This document shows, one piece after another, positions 45,206-54,755 of a DNA stretch of 64,000 bases. The notes below the pieces were generated by a model. The model ran no database searches. It saw nothing but the letters and a program-made list of their open reading frames with translations, and had not been told where the DNA came from. This stretch comes from Paracoccus sp. C2R09 (GTDB lineage Bacteria > Pseudomonadota > Alphaproteobacteria > Rhodobacterales > Rhodobacteraceae): assembly GCF_018860625.1 (NCBI RefSeq), contig NZ_JAHKQB010000023.1, forward strand, positions 220,733 through 284,732, read 5' to 3'. The stretch's first letter is position 1. Each line of letters begins with the position of its first letter. The position numbers and the translations under genes were made by a program.

Positions 45206-46222
45206 TCAGGCAAGCTGCGCGGCCCTTTCACGTCTGATTTCCTGAAGCAGGGGTTCCCCGTTCAGGAAGCGGCGGACCTCCTCGACGGCAGACATGCCCT
45301 GCATCCGGTAGGTGTCGGTCGTATGCCCCGCGCAATGCGGCGACAGATAGGCGTTGGGCAGCATGCGCAGCTCGTCTTCCTGCGGCAGCGGTTCCGCATC
45401 GAAGGTGTCCAGCGCCGCGAAGATGCGTCCGCGACGCAGCTCGGCGGCCATCGCGCCGGGCCGGATCAGGCCCGCGCGGGCGGTGTTCACCAGCAGCGCG
45501 CCCTGCGGCATGGCGGCAAGATGATCGGCGGTGATCATGCCGCGGGTCGCGGGCAGGTCGGCGGCATGCAGCGTGACGACATCGCAGTCGCGGAACAGGG
45601 CCTCCAGCCCCATCGGCACGACGCCCAGTTCGCGTGCCTGTCCGGCATCGAGGAACGGGTCATGCACCGCGATCCGGCAGCCGAAGGGGCGCAGCAGATC
45701 CAGAACCAGCCGACCGACATAGCCGAGGCCCAGGATCCCCACCTGCCGCGCCCCCAGAAGTCCGCCGGTATTTCCGTCGCGCAGGGCATCCCAGCCGGTG
45801 CCGTCGCGCATGCCTGCATCCATCACGCGGTGGCGGCGCAGATGTGCCAGGATCTGCGTCAGCGTGAACTCGGCCACGGCGCGCGCGATGACGGGTGCCG
45901 CATGGCTGACCCGCAGCACCCCCGATTGCAGCGCATGGTCGATGCCCAGGCGCCTGACCGATCCCGCGGAATGCGACACGAAGCGCAGCCCCCCTCGTGG
46001 CGACCAGGCCGAGGCGGGGATGACCGGGCTGCGCCATCCGGTGATCACGGCAGGCATGTCGCGCAGGACCGGGGCCAGATCGCCCGTCAGTTCGGCATCC
46101 GACAGGATGACGGGCCGTGCAAAATCCGACAATGCCGTCATCACGGGCGGGGGCATCACGCGGTCGCGCATGATGCGCGGCATCAGGATGGCGACATTCG
46201 GCAATGCGCTGTCATCGGTCAT
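45206..46222 (-). CDS. D-2-hydroxyacid dehydrogenase
   Basis: This 338-aa NAD-dependent dehydrogenase has the Rossmann motif VGILGLGYVGRLVLDLL and the catalytic Arg (NTARAGLIRP), Glu (DAEPLPQED) and His (LSPHCAGH) of the family. It would reduce a 2-keto acid or oxidise a 2-hydroxyacid. It lies between the SDR gene and the ABC ATPase gene in the LacI operon. Confidence 0.88.
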   Translation of the reverse strand: MTDDSALPNVAILMPRIMRDRVMPPPVMTALSDFARPVILSDAELTGDLAPVLRDMPAVITGWRSPVIPASAWSPRGGLRFVSHSAGSVRRLGIDHALQSGVLRVSHAAPVIARAVAEFTLTQILAHLRRHRVMDAGMRDGTGWDALRDGNTGGLLGARQVGILGLGYVGRLVLDLLRPFGCRIAVHDPFLDAGQARELGVVPMGLEALFRDCDVVTLHAADLPATRGMITADHLAAMPQGALLVNTARAGLIRPGAMAAELRRGRIFAALDTFDAEPLPQEDELRMLPNAYLSPHCAGHTTDTYRMQGMSAVEEVRRFLNGEPLLQEIRRERAAQLA

Positions 46223-46243
46223 GGTGCCCGGTTCCTTCTGCGA

Positions 46244-46972
46244 TCAGCGTTGCGACGGTTGGATCGTCAGTTCGGTGACATGTGCCCGCGGCGGCAGCCG
46301 CATCACGAACATGCAGGCATCCGCGACATCCTGCGGCTGCAGCGCCCGGGCCCGCATCTCGTCGGTGGGTGGCGTGGGACGTTGCGCCAGAAGGGGGGTG
46401 TCGGTCATCCCCGGCATGATGACCGTGGCGCGGATGCCGTTCTGCCATTCCTCTTCGGTGATGGCATGGGTCATTGCCAGAACGCCTGCCTTCGTCGCCT
46501 GATAGGCCGCCCCCGAGGCATCGGGTTTCCTTGCCGCGGTCGAGGAGATGTTGACCATCAGGCCGCCACCACGCGCCCGCAGCACCGGCAGCAGGATCTG
46601 CGCCAGGTTGAACGCGGCGTTCAGGTTCGCATCGATCATGCCCGCCCAACTGGTCGGCGTCAGGTCCCCGAAGCTGCGCCGGACGATGTTCACGCCGATG
46701 GTATTGACCATCATGTCCACCCCGTCGATCTGCCCTTCAAGCGCGCGGGCCAGGGCATCCGCATCGGCGGCGTCCGCCAGCACCTGCCGCACCCGTCCCG
46801 GCCCGGCATCGTCGACACGGGCGGCCGCTTCCGCCATGCGGTCGGCATTGCGGCCCAGCAGGATCAGGTCTGCCCCGGCCTGTGCGGCGGCGATGGCCGT
46901 TGCAAGGCCCATGCCGCTGCTTGCGCCTGCGATCAGGATGGTGCGGCCCTTCAGGTCATCCGAATGGTTCAT
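46244..46972 (-). CDS. short-chain dehydrogenase/reductase
   Basis: This 242-aa SDR has the cofactor motif GASSGMG (about 16-22), catalytic Ser in NISSTAAR and Tyr/Lys in YQATKAG. A broader reading frame upstream is not coding; ATG 46972 overlaps the lacI stop codon (ATGA). In a sugar-acid operon it may act as a fructuronate/mannonate-type reductase or another sugar-alcohol dehydrogenase; this is inference. Confidence 0.87.
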   Translation of the reverse strand: MNHSDDLKGRTILIAGASSGMGLATAIAAAQAGADLILLGRNADRMAEAAARVDDAGPGRVRQVLADAADADALARALEGQIDGVDMMVNTIGVNIVRRSFGDLTPTSWAGMIDANLNAAFNLAQILLPVLRARGGGLMVNISSTAARKPDASGAAYQATKAGVLAMTHAITEEEWQNGIRATVIMPGMTDTPLLAQRPTPPTDEMRARALQPQDVADACMFVMRLPPRAHVTELTIQPSQR

Positions 46973-48042
46973 GTCGCGACGGCTCCGGTTTCGCGCGGCC
47001 TGGCTGCCGCATGGGCGGTGGACGACCTGACGGTCAGTTCGGGGCGCAGCTCGAGATAGCGGTTGGGGATCTCTCCCTCGGCCTCCAGCGCGTCGATCAG
47101 CTTGGCGACGACCAGCTGCGCCATCCGCTGCAGCGGTTGGTGAACCGTGGTCAGCGGCGGTGACATGACCTTGGCCAGATAGATGTCGTCGAACCCGATG
47201 ATCGAGATGTCCTCGGGCACGCGGCAGCCCATCTCTCGGGCGCCCGACAGCGCGCCGATGGCATACATGTCGTTCACGCAGAAGACTGCCGTGGGCGGGT
47301 CGTCCAGCGTCAGCAGCTCGCGGATGGCGGACCGTCCCAGCTCGGCCGCCTGGCTGTCGCCAAAGCCGGTGGCGGTCCGGCCCAGCCACAGAAGGTCCTG
47401 ATCCAGCGCCAGCCCCGCGCGGTCCATCTCGGCGCGCAGGCCCTCCAGCCGGGCGATCCGGCTGGCCGTGCCGATCGGCCCCGAGATGAAGCCGATGCGG
47501 CGATGCCCCAACCCGATCAGGTGCCGCGCGGCCATCCGTGCGCCCAGTGCCTGATCGACGCTGACCGAACAGGCCAGAAGGTCCTGAATGCCCTGCGTGT
47601 TCCGGTCGAAGGCCGCGATGCGCATTCCGCGTTCGGCATGCTGGCGCAGATGGTCCAGCGACACCGGGGACGACCCGAGGATCACGCCCCTGATCCCCGA
47701 ACCGTGCAGCGATGTCAGATAGCTGTCCTCGGCCTCGGGGTCGCGCTCGGCATTGCAGATCAGCACCTGATAGCCGCGCTCCTTCGCCTCCTTCTCGATC
47801 ATCTGCGAGGCATTGCCCCAGAATGGGTTCGCGACCGAAGGCACGATCAGCCCGAGCGTGCGGATCTGTCCCGATTGCAGCTGTCGGGCAACGGCATTGG
47901 GGGTATATTTCAGCTGCGCGATGGCGTCCTGAACGCGGCGCAGGGTTTCCGCGCCCATCTTGGCGTGCCGCCCGTTGATGACGTTCGACACGGTGCTGAC
48001 CGACACGCCGGCCTTCTTCGCAACGTCCTTGATCCCGGCCAT
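46969..48042 (-). CDS. LacI-family regulator
   Basis: This 357-aa LacI/GalR regulator begins MAGIKDVAKKAGVSVSTVSN, the N-terminal helix-turn-helix and hinge. A sugar-binding-like core follows, ending near ELTVRSSTA. I chose ATG 48042 (LacI proteins begin just before this helix; GGGGGG lies 9 bp upstream) over ATG 48051. It overlaps the SDR start and is divergent from the ABC operon, with two related palindromes in between. It likely represses both arms until a sugar-acid inducer binds. Confidence 0.9.
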   Translation of the reverse strand: MAGIKDVAKKAGVSVSTVSNVINGRHAKMGAETLRRVQDAIAQLKYTPNAVARQLQSGQIRTLGLIVPSVANPFWGNASQMIEKEAKERGYQVLICNAERDPEAEDSYLTSLHGSGIRGVILGSSPVSLDHLRQHAERGMRIAAFDRNTQGIQDLLACSVSVDQALGARMAARHLIGLGHRRIGFISGPIGTASRIARLEGLRAEMDRAGLALDQDLLWLGRTATGFGDSQAAELGRSAIRELLTLDDPPTAVFCVNDMYAIGALSGAREMGCRVPEDISIIGFDDIYLAKVMSPPLTTVHQPLQRMAQLVVAKLIDALEAEGEIPNRYLELRPELTVRSSTAHAAARPRETGAVAT

Positions 48043-48078
48043 CTTCCCCATCCCCCCGATCGGATCACCATGCTGCAA

Positions 48079-48094
48079 GGTGATACGTTACACC
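48079..48094. promoter_or_regulatory. LacI operator, proximal to lacI
   Basis: GGTGATACGTTACACC is a 16-bp near-palindrome with a central CG, as expected for LacI-family operators. It lies 37 bp upstream of lacI. Confidence 0.65.
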
Positions 48095-48257
48095 AACTTA
48101 AACGCAGGTCGTGCCGGATTGCCAGTCCCGATCCGCATCCGAGATGACTTTCTGTTTTTGCGTGACGGATCTTTCATATCGCGATGTTTGCACGCCTTCC
48201 GGCCGCGGCGTGGCCGCTTGCGCAGCCTGCAAGACGGCGAATGAATCGTTCGACAAA

Positions 48258-48273
48258 GGTGAAACGTTGCACT
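48258..48273. promoter_or_regulatory. LacI operator, proximal to ABC operon
   Basis: GGTGAAACGTTGCACT differs from the first site (48079-48094) at only three positions and keeps the central CG. It lies about 90 bp upstream of the binding-protein gene. The sites are 179 bp apart, allowing looping. Confidence 0.65.
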
Positions 48274-48360
48274 ACGCTTCGATTCGGAGGATGTCCCCGA
48301 GGGGAGGCCGGTCTTCGGGTCGGTATCGGGGCATATGCGTCACAGCCATGGGAGGGGACG

Positions 48361-49665
48361 ATGACGAGATCCGGATCACGCAGGCATTTTCTTGCGCAGG
48401 GCGCGGCGGCCATCGGGGCCTTCGCGATCCATGTCGGCCCACGGGGGGCAGGCGCGCAGGGGGTGACGAATGTGCGCTTCAGCGGCTTTGTCGAATCCGA
48501 GGAGCAGCTTGCCACCACGCTGAAGGTCCTGAAGGCCTACGAGGCGAAGAACCCCGGCGTGCGGATCATGCCTGAATTCTCGAGCTTCCGGTCGTTCACC
48601 GACAAGCTGGCGACCGAGGCGGCGGGCGGCAATGCCCCGGACATGTTCAGCGTGAATGTCGATCTGCTGGCGGAATATGCTGCGCGGGGCGTGCTGGCGC
48701 CGCTGACCGACTGGATCCCCGATCCGTTCGACCTGTCGGGATACCAGGATGGCAGCGTCTTTTCCTGCACCTATGACGACAAGATCTTCGCGATGCCGAA
48801 CGACGCGATCGCGACCGCGATGTTCTACAACCCCGCCAAGTTCGAGGAGGTGGGCGTCGCGATTCCCGACAAGTTCTATACCTGGGAACAGCTGAAGGAG
48901 ACCGCGGTCGCGCTTGGCCGGGAACATGGTCGCGGCTTCTGGGGGATCGAGGATGGCGGCGGCAACAACCTGCCCTGCGACATCTTCCTCCGCGCAAGGG
49001 GCAAGTCGCTGTTCACGCCCGAACACACCATCGGCTTCACCCCCGAGGATCTGGCCCAGTGGTTCCAGTACTGGGAGGACATGCGCCAGGAGGGCGGCGC
49101 GCCCCCGGCCGACGTGCAGGCGCAGGCGGGCGACAATTCGGCATCCCTGGGGATCGTGCGGGGCCGGGCGGCCATGCTGGTCCAGACGACCGACAGTTTC
49201 GTGGGCATCGGGGCGCTGATGGACGAGCCGCTGGAGCTGATGATGATGCCCAACGGCTTCGAGGGCGGCGAGATGCGCAATCACCACTACGATTACGCCG
49301 GGAACTCGACCGGGATCTGGGCCAATGCCCCCGACAAGGACCTGTGCGTCGACATCATCCGCTTCATGCATTTCGATCCCGAGGGGGTCGAGCTGTATTA
49401 CGACGGCAGCGGCATGATCCCCGCATCGACGGCGGGGCTGGAGAAGTTCGGCACCAGCGGGACCGAGGCCGAGAAGAAGCTGGTCGCCTATCTGCGGATG
49501 CTTCGGGAAGATCCCGCGCCGTCGCGGCGTCCGGGCGTCGGTGGTCTGGGCGGCATGTTCCGCCGCGCGAACGAAGCGGTGGCCTTCGGCGAGGCAAGCG
49601 CGCTAGAGGCCGCGCAATCCGTCGCCACCGAGATCGAGCAGAAGCTGTCGGCCCTGAACGGCTGA
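48361..49665 (+). CDS. sugar ABC transporter substrate-binding protein (CUT1)
   Basis: This 434-aa extracellular solute-binding protein (family 1) begins with a Tat-type signal peptide (SRRHFL, then a hydrophobic run to AGAQG). ATG 48361 follows GGGAGGGGACG. In the mature part TEAAGGNAPDMFSVN and the following strands fit the CUT1 binding-protein fold. It starts the divergent transport operon, followed by two permeases. Confidence 0.9.
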   Translation: MTRSGSRRHFLAQGAAAIGAFAIHVGPRGAGAQGVTNVRFSGFVESEEQLATTLKVLKAYEAKNPGVRIMPEFSSFRSFTDKLATEAAGGNAPDMFSVNVDLLAEYAARGVLAPLTDWIPDPFDLSGYQDGSVFSCTYDDKIFAMPNDAIATAMFYNPAKFEEVGVAIPDKFYTWEQLKETAVALGREHGRGFWGIEDGGGNNLPCDIFLRARGKSLFTPEHTIGFTPEDLAQWFQYWEDMRQEGGAPPADVQAQAGDNSASLGIVRGRAAMLVQTTDSFVGIGALMDEPLELMMMPNGFEGGEMRNHHYDYAGNSTGIWANAPDKDLCVDIIRFMHFDPEGVELYYDGSGMIPASTAGLEKFGTSGTEAEKKLVAYLRMLREDPAPSRRPGVGGLGGMFRRANEAVAFGEASALEAAQSVATEIEQKLSALNG

Positions 49666-49688
49666 CCGGCCGGGACGGCCCACGGACG

Positions 49689-49715
49689 GACCGGATCCCC
49701 CGCCGGGGTCCGGTC
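49689..49715 (+). promoter_or_regulatory. hairpin after the binding-protein gene
   Basis: GACCGGATCCCC (49689-49700) pairs with GGGGTCCGGTC (49705-49715) with one bulged base. It likely attenuates or protects the binding-protein message relative to the permeases. Confidence 0.5.
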
Positions 49716-49738
49716 GCCCTGCAAGGAGTAGGCACATC

Positions 49739-50644
49739 ATGCGCAGCACCAGGAACCTGAAGAAGCGGCAGAACGGGGTGGCCTTCCTGTTCCTGTCGCC
49801 TTGGCTGATCGGCTTCACGCTTCTGACATTGGGGCCGATCCTCGGATCGCTCTACCTGTCCTTCACGGATTATGACCTGTTCAGCAAACCGGAATGGACG
49901 GGGCTGGACAATTACGCGCGGCTGATGGGCGGCGATCCGCGATACCTCCAGTCGTTGAAGGTCACGCTCGGATACGTGCTGTTCTCGGTCCCGCTGAAGC
50001 TGGGCTTCGCGCTGTTCATCGCGCTGATCCTGAACCGCGGGCTGCGGGGGCTGGGGTTCTATCGCTCGGTCTTCTACCTGCCCTCGCTTCTGGGGGGCAG
50101 CGTGGCGGTCGCGCTGATGTGGCGGCAGATCTTCTCCTATGACGGGATCATCAACCATTTCCTGTGGACCTATCTCGGCTATGACGCGCCCAGCTGGATC
50201 ACCAATCCCGACTATGCGCTCGGGACGCTGGTGCTGCTGGCGGCATGGCAGTTCGGGGCACCCATGGTGATCTTCCTGGCCGGGCTGAAGCAGATCCCGC
50301 AGGACATGTACGACGCCGCGGCCATCGACGGTGCGCGTCCGGTCCAGCAGTTCTTCTTCGTGACCATCCCGCTGCTGACGCCGATCATCTTCTTCAATTT
50401 CGTCATGCAGACCATCGGCGCGTTCCAGGCCTTCACGCCGTCCTACATCATCTCGGACGGGACGGGGGGACCTGCGGATTCGACGCTGTTCTACACGCTG
50501 TATCTCTACGAGCAGGCCTTCACCAATTTCGAGATGGGCTATGCCTCGGCCATCGCCTGGGTGCTGGTCGCCATCATCGCCGCCGCCACGTCGGTTTCCT
50601 TCCTGACGGCGAAATACTGGGTGCATTACGGGGACGAGGGCTGA
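49739..50644 (+). CDS. sugar ABC transporter permease (CUT1, MalF-like)
   Basis: This 301-aa inner-membrane permease has about six hydrophobic segments and the EAA loop YDAAAIDGARPVQQFFFVTIP (about 195-215) that docks the ATPase. The next permease overlaps its stop by ATGA. It needs the ATPase encoded on the opposite arm. Confidence 0.93.
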   Translation: MRSTRNLKKRQNGVAFLFLSPWLIGFTLLTLGPILGSLYLSFTDYDLFSKPEWTGLDNYARLMGGDPRYLQSLKVTLGYVLFSVPLKLGFALFIALILNRGLRGLGFYRSVFYLPSLLGGSVAVALMWRQIFSYDGIINHFLWTYLGYDAPSWITNPDYALGTLVLLAAWQFGAPMVIFLAGLKQIPQDMYDAAAIDGARPVQQFFFVTIPLLTPIIFFNFVMQTIGAFQAFTPSYIISDGTGGPADSTLFYTLYLYEQAFTNFEMGYASAIAWVLVAIIAAATSVSFLTAKYWVHYGDEG

Positions 50645-51528
50645 TGACCGACATGACCGACACCACGACGCTTCGGGCCGAACCCGCCATTCGCCCGGTC
50701 AGGCCGCGTGCGCGACTGTGGATGCATGCCTTCCTGATCCTTTTCGGGATCGTCATGCTCTATCCTCTGGTCTGGCTGGCCGTCAGCTCGTTCAAGCCGT
50801 CGGGGATCATCTTTTCCGATACCAGCATCATCCCGCGGCATTTCGAATGGGAAAACTATGCCCGCGGATGGGCCGGGGTGGCGGCGCCCTTCAAGACCTT
50901 CTTCCTCAACAGCTTCGTCATCTCGGGGCTGGCGGTGATCGGGAACTGCCTGTCCTGTTCCTTCGTGGCCTATGCCTTCGCGCGGCTCGATTTCAGCTTC
51001 AAGAAGCCCCTCTTCGCGCTGATGCTGATGACGATCATGCTGCCCGTCCATGCCACGCTGATCCCGCAATACGTGCTGTTCAACGCCTTCGGCTGGATCA
51101 ACACGATCCTGCCCATCGTCACGCCCAAGTTCCTGGCGGTCGAGGCGTTCTTCATCTTCCTGATGATCCAGTTCATCCGCGGCATCCCGCGCGAGCTGGA
51201 CGAGGCCGCGGCCATCGACGGGGCCGGTCCGATCCGCATCTACTTCGCGGTGATCCTGCCGCTGATGTCGCCCGCACTGGTGACGACGGCCGTCTTCTCG
51301 TTCCTGTGGACCTACGAGGATTTCCTGTCGCCGCTGATCTACCTGACCTCGATCGAGAATTACGTCGTCCCGCAGGGGCTGCGCCTGCTGCAGGCCGCGC
51401 GGGGGTCCAGTTCATGGGGGCCGATGCTGGCGATGTCGCTTCTGTCGCTGGTGCCGATGTTCATCGTGTTCTTCGTCTTCCAGCGCAAGCTGATCGACGG
51501 GATCGCAACCACGGGGCTGAAGGGATGA
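50644..51528 (+). CDS. sugar ABC transporter permease (CUT1, MalG-like)
   Basis: This 294-aa partner permease has an EAA loop (ELDEAAAIDGAGPIRIYFAV, about 183-202) and about six membrane segments starting near residue 30. The start ATG 50644 overlaps the previous stop codon. Confidence 0.93.
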   Translation: MTDMTDTTTLRAEPAIRPVRPRARLWMHAFLILFGIVMLYPLVWLAVSSFKPSGIIFSDTSIIPRHFEWENYARGWAGVAAPFKTFFLNSFVISGLAVIGNCLSCSFVAYAFARLDFSFKKPLFALMLMTIMLPVHATLIPQYVLFNAFGWINTILPIVTPKFLAVEAFFIFLMIQFIRGIPRELDEAAAIDGAGPIRIYFAVILPLMSPALVTTAVFSFLWTYEDFLSPLIYLTSIENYVVPQGLRLLQAARGSSSWGPMLAMSLLSLVPMFIVFFVFQRKLIDGIATTGLKG

Positions 51529-51530
51529 CG

Positions 51531-52379
51531 ATGACCCACGCACCTTCCGTCACGGTCTTTACCAAGCCCTGGACCGAGCCTCTGGAAACGCTGGCCCCCA
51601 AGCTGGCCCGGCTGGGCTTCGAAGGGGTCGAACTGGCCGTGCGGACCGGATACCAGGTGGCCCCCGACCGCGTCGCCCAGGATCTGCCGGCGGCGGTGCG
51701 GCTGCTGGCGGATCACGGGCTGGCGACCCCCAGCATCGCGGGCGATATCGACGCGGCGACAATCGCGGCCTGCGGCGAGGCAGGGGTCCGCATGATCCGC
51801 ATCTGCGCGCCCATCGACATGGGGATCGGGTATCGCGCTTCGGTGGACCGCTATCGCGCGTCCTTCGACCGGGTGCTGCCGATGCTGGAACGGGCGGGCG
51901 TGTGCATCGGCGTGCAGAACCATTCGGGCACCCATGTCGCAAGCGCGGTGGGGCTGGCGCACCTGCTGGAACGCTACGATCCGCAGCTGGTCTGCGGGGT
52001 GCTGGACATGGCCCATTGCGCGGTGGACGGCGAACCCGTGGACATGGCCGTCGATATCGCCTGGCCGCTTCTGAACGGCCTCGTGAACTTCAAGTCGGCC
52101 TGCCATCTTCGGGCCACCGGCCCCGAGGAGCAGGCCCGATACGAGGTCCATTGGACCACCCACGACCATGGCGGCTATGACTGGGCGGATCTTGTGGCCG
52201 CGCTGCACGCGCGCGGTTACCGGGGCAGCTTCTGCATGCCCGCCGAATACAACGCCCAGGCCGGCCGACACGGTCAGCGGATGGGCGACGACGTGATCCC
52301 CATGCTGACCCGCGATCTGGCGCATCTGCGGATGCTGCGCGACCGGGCCTGGGGAACAGCCACGCAGGACAGGGCATGA
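51531..52379 (+). CDS. sugar phosphate isomerase/epimerase (TIM-barrel)
   Basis: This 282-aa protein is an AP-endonuclease-2-like TIM barrel of the sugar isomerase/epimerase family. Motifs include FEGVELAVR, the metal-binding [16 protein letters not shown] region, [11 protein letters not shown] and late [13 protein letters not shown] 51531 has GAAGGG 6 bp upstream; the overlapping ATG 51525 is an alternative. It precedes the D-mannonate dehydratase gene by a 4-bp overlap, so it may isomerise the hexuronic acid that feeds it. Confidence 0.82.
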   Translation: MTHAPSVTVFTKPWTEPLETLAPKLARLGFEGVELAVRTGYQVAPDRVAQDLPAAVRLLADHGLATPSIAGDIDAATIAACGEAGVRMIRICAPIDMGIGYRASVDRYRASFDRVLPMLERAGVCIGVQNHSGTHVASAVGLAHLLERYDPQLVCGVLDMAHCAVDGEPVDMAVDIAWPLLNGLVNFKSACHLRATGPEEQARYEVHWTTHDHGGYDWADLVAALHARGYRGSFCMPAEYNAQAGRHGQRMGDDVIPMLTRDLAHLRMLRDRAWGTATQDRA

Positions 52380-53626
52380 AAGCGGCAGGAATGAGAACGG
52401 GCAAAAATCTGATCATCAGCGACGTAAGGGTCATCCTCTCCAGTCCGGGGCGGAATTTCGTCACGGTCAAGATCGTCACCGAAAGCGGCGTCTTCGGACT
52501 GGGCGACGCGACGGTGAACGGACGCGAGATGGCGGTCGCGACCTATCTGCAGGAACATGTCGCGCCCTGCCTGATCGGGCGCAATGCCCATGACATCGAG
52601 GATATCTGGCAATACCTCTACAAGGGCGTCTACTGGCGGCGCGGTCCGATCAACATGGCCTGCATCGGCGCGGTCGACATGGCGCTGTGGGACATCAAGG
52701 GCAAGGCGGCCGACCTGCCGGTCTTCGAGCTGCTGGGCGGGCGAAGCCGCCGCGCCATCGGCACCTATGCCCATGCGACCGGCAACACGGTCGAGGATAC
52801 GCTGGCCCGCGCCGAGGAACTGATGGGGCAGGGCTTCGCGGCGATCCGGCTGCAATCGGCGGTGCCGGGCATGGATGGCAGTTACGGCGTGCTGGGCGAC
52901 AAGAAGGACTATTTCGAACTTCAGAGCGATAGGCCCCTGCCGCCCGAACATCCCTGGTCCACGCGCAAATACATGAACTCGATCGAGGAGCTGTTCCGCG
53001 AGGCGCGCGACCGGCACGGTCAGGACATCCAGCTGCTGCACGACGTCCACAGCCGCCTGACCCCGATCGAGGCCGCGCGGCTGGGCAAGATGCTGGAACC
53101 TTACGACCTGATGTTCCTAGAGGATGCGGTCGCGGCAGAAAACCAAGAAAGCTACCGCATCATCCGCGATCACACGACGACGCCCCTGGCGATCGGAGAG
53201 ATCTACAACACGATCTGGGACTGCAAGGAGCTGATCCAGAACCAGTGGATCGATTACATCCGAACCGCCGCGACCCATGCGGGCGGCATCACGGGCCTGC
53301 GCCGGATCGCGGATTTCGCGGCCCTGTTCCATGTCCGCATTGCCCCGCACGGCGCGCCCGACCTGTCGCCGATCTGCTTTGCTGCGCAGTCGCATGTGGA
53401 TATCTGGGCGCCGAATTTCGGCATCCAGGAATTCGTGGGCTTCGGCAATGCAAAATCCGACGAGGTCTTCTCCTACGACCTTCGGTTGGAAAACGGAATG
53501 ATCCATGTCGGCGACAGCCCCGGACTGGGCGTCGATTTCGACGAGGAGGCCGCAGCGCGATACCCCTACAAGCGATCCTATCTGCCGGTCAGCCGGCTCG
53601 AGGACGGAACACTCTGGAGCTGGTGA
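52376..53626 (+). CDS. manD: D-mannonate dehydratase (ManD family)
   Basis: This 416-aa enolase-superfamily protein closely follows ManD in length and motif order: the start RNFVTVKI and WRRGPINM, then [14 protein letters not shown]. Metal and base residues are in [10 protein letters not shown] (D223, H225), [10 protein letters not shown] (E249) and IGEIYNTI (E275); [11 protein letters not shown] follows. The reaction is D-mannonate to 2-keto-3-deoxygluconate and water. The ATG overlaps the epimerase stop (ATGA). Some ManD homologues act on D-gluconate, so the substrate is probable, not certain. Confidence 0.88.
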   Translation: MKAAGMRTGKNLIISDVRVILSSPGRNFVTVKIVTESGVFGLGDATVNGREMAVATYLQEHVAPCLIGRNAHDIEDIWQYLYKGVYWRRGPINMACIGAVDMALWDIKGKAADLPVFELLGGRSRRAIGTYAHATGNTVEDTLARAEELMGQGFAAIRLQSAVPGMDGSYGVLGDKKDYFELQSDRPLPPEHPWSTRKYMNSIEELFREARDRHGQDIQLLHDVHSRLTPIEAARLGKMLEPYDLMFLEDAVAAENQESYRIIRDHTTTPLAIGEIYNTIWDCKELIQNQWIDYIRTAATHAGGITGLRRIADFAALFHVRIAPHGAPDLSPICFAAQSHVDIWAPNFGIQEFVGFGNAKSDEVFSYDLRLENGMIHVGDSPGLGVDFDEEAAARYPYKRSYLPVSRLEDGTLWSW

Positions 53627-53662
53627 CGGTTCTTGTAACGACAATACGGACAAGGTGAGAAT

Positions 53663-54643
53663 ATGACTGAGAAATTCGGCAAGACCGACCTGGAAACGAC
53701 CAAGATCGTCTATGGCTGCATGGGCGGGGCCGGTGCCTTCGGGGCGCAAGAGGAAACCGACAGCATCGAGGCCCTGCGCGAGGCCCACGAGGTGGGCATC
53801 AACTTCTTCGACACGGCCGAGGCCTATGGCAATGGCTACAGCGAACAGCTGCTGTCGCGTGCGCTTGGCGACAAGCGGGACGACATCGTCATCTCGTCCA
53901 AGGTCGCGACGCAGAACCTGGCGCCCGACGACATCATGGCCGCCTGCGAACGCAGCCTGAAGAACCTCGGGACCGACCGCATCGACCTCTACATGCTGCA
54001 CTGGCCCAATCGCGAAGTTCCGCTTGCCGACAGCATCGGCGCGCTCAAGACCCTCAAGGATCAGGGCAAGATCCGCTGGTATGGCGTGTCGAATTTCGGG
54101 CGCGACGATCTGAACGATGCGCTGGCGCTTGGGGACGTGGCCGTCGATCAGCTGCCCTATCACCTGTTCTTCCGCGCCATCGAGTTCGAGGTCCAGCCCA
54201 TCTGCAAATCGGCCAACGTGCCGATCATGTGCTATTCCTCGCTTATGCAAGGGCTTCTGGCGGGCAAGTACCGTTCGCTTCAGGATTTCCCAGTGGACCG
54301 CGCGCGCACGCGCATGTTCGATCATCGCAAATGGGCCGATGTCGTCCACAAGGAGGAAGGCGCCGAAGAGGCGGGCCAGGAACTGCTGGATGCTCTGTGG
54401 AAGATGGTGGACGAGACCGGTCTCTCGATGGAGGAGCTTGCCGTCGGCTGGCTGAAATCGCGCGAGGCCGTGGGCGGTGTCATCGTCGGCACCCGCAACG
54501 GCGCGCAGAGCCGCGGCCTGAAGAAGCTGCTGGACGTGCAGCTGGATGCCGATGTCCTGGCATCGCTGGACCGTGCATCCGATCGCCTGAAGCAGGAACT
54601 GGGCGCCGATATCGACATGTGGGGCAAGGGCCGCACACGCTGA
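53663..54643 (+). CDS. aldo/keto reductase
   Basis: This 326-aa AKR has the catalytic tetrad D50 (FFDTAEAYG), Y55, K80 (VISSKVA) and H113 (LYMLHWPNRE), and the C-terminal NADPH site around GVIVGTRNGAQSRGL. It is the last gene of the LacI-linked plus-strand operon and probably reduces a sugar aldehyde or keto-sugar. SD AAGGTGAG precedes the ATG. Confidence 0.87.
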   Translation: MTEKFGKTDLETTKIVYGCMGGAGAFGAQEETDSIEALREAHEVGINFFDTAEAYGNGYSEQLLSRALGDKRDDIVISSKVATQNLAPDDIMAACERSLKNLGTDRIDLYMLHWPNREVPLADSIGALKTLKDQGKIRWYGVSNFGRDDLNDALALGDVAVDQLPYHLFFRAIEFEVQPICKSANVPIMCYSSLMQGLLAGKYRSLQDFPVDRARTRMFDHRKWADVVHKEEGAEEAGQELLDALWKMVDETGLSMEELAVGWLKSREAVGGVIVGTRNGAQSRGLKKLLDVQLDADVLASLDRASDRLKQELGADIDMWGKGRTR

Positions 54644-54755
54644 TCCGACGCGGGCCGTGCCCTTCGCGGTTGCCTTCGGCGCCGCGTTGGGCATCCCTTG
54701 GGCCATGGCCCCGGCGATATCGTTTGCCGGGGCGTCCCCAATGCACGGATCCGCC

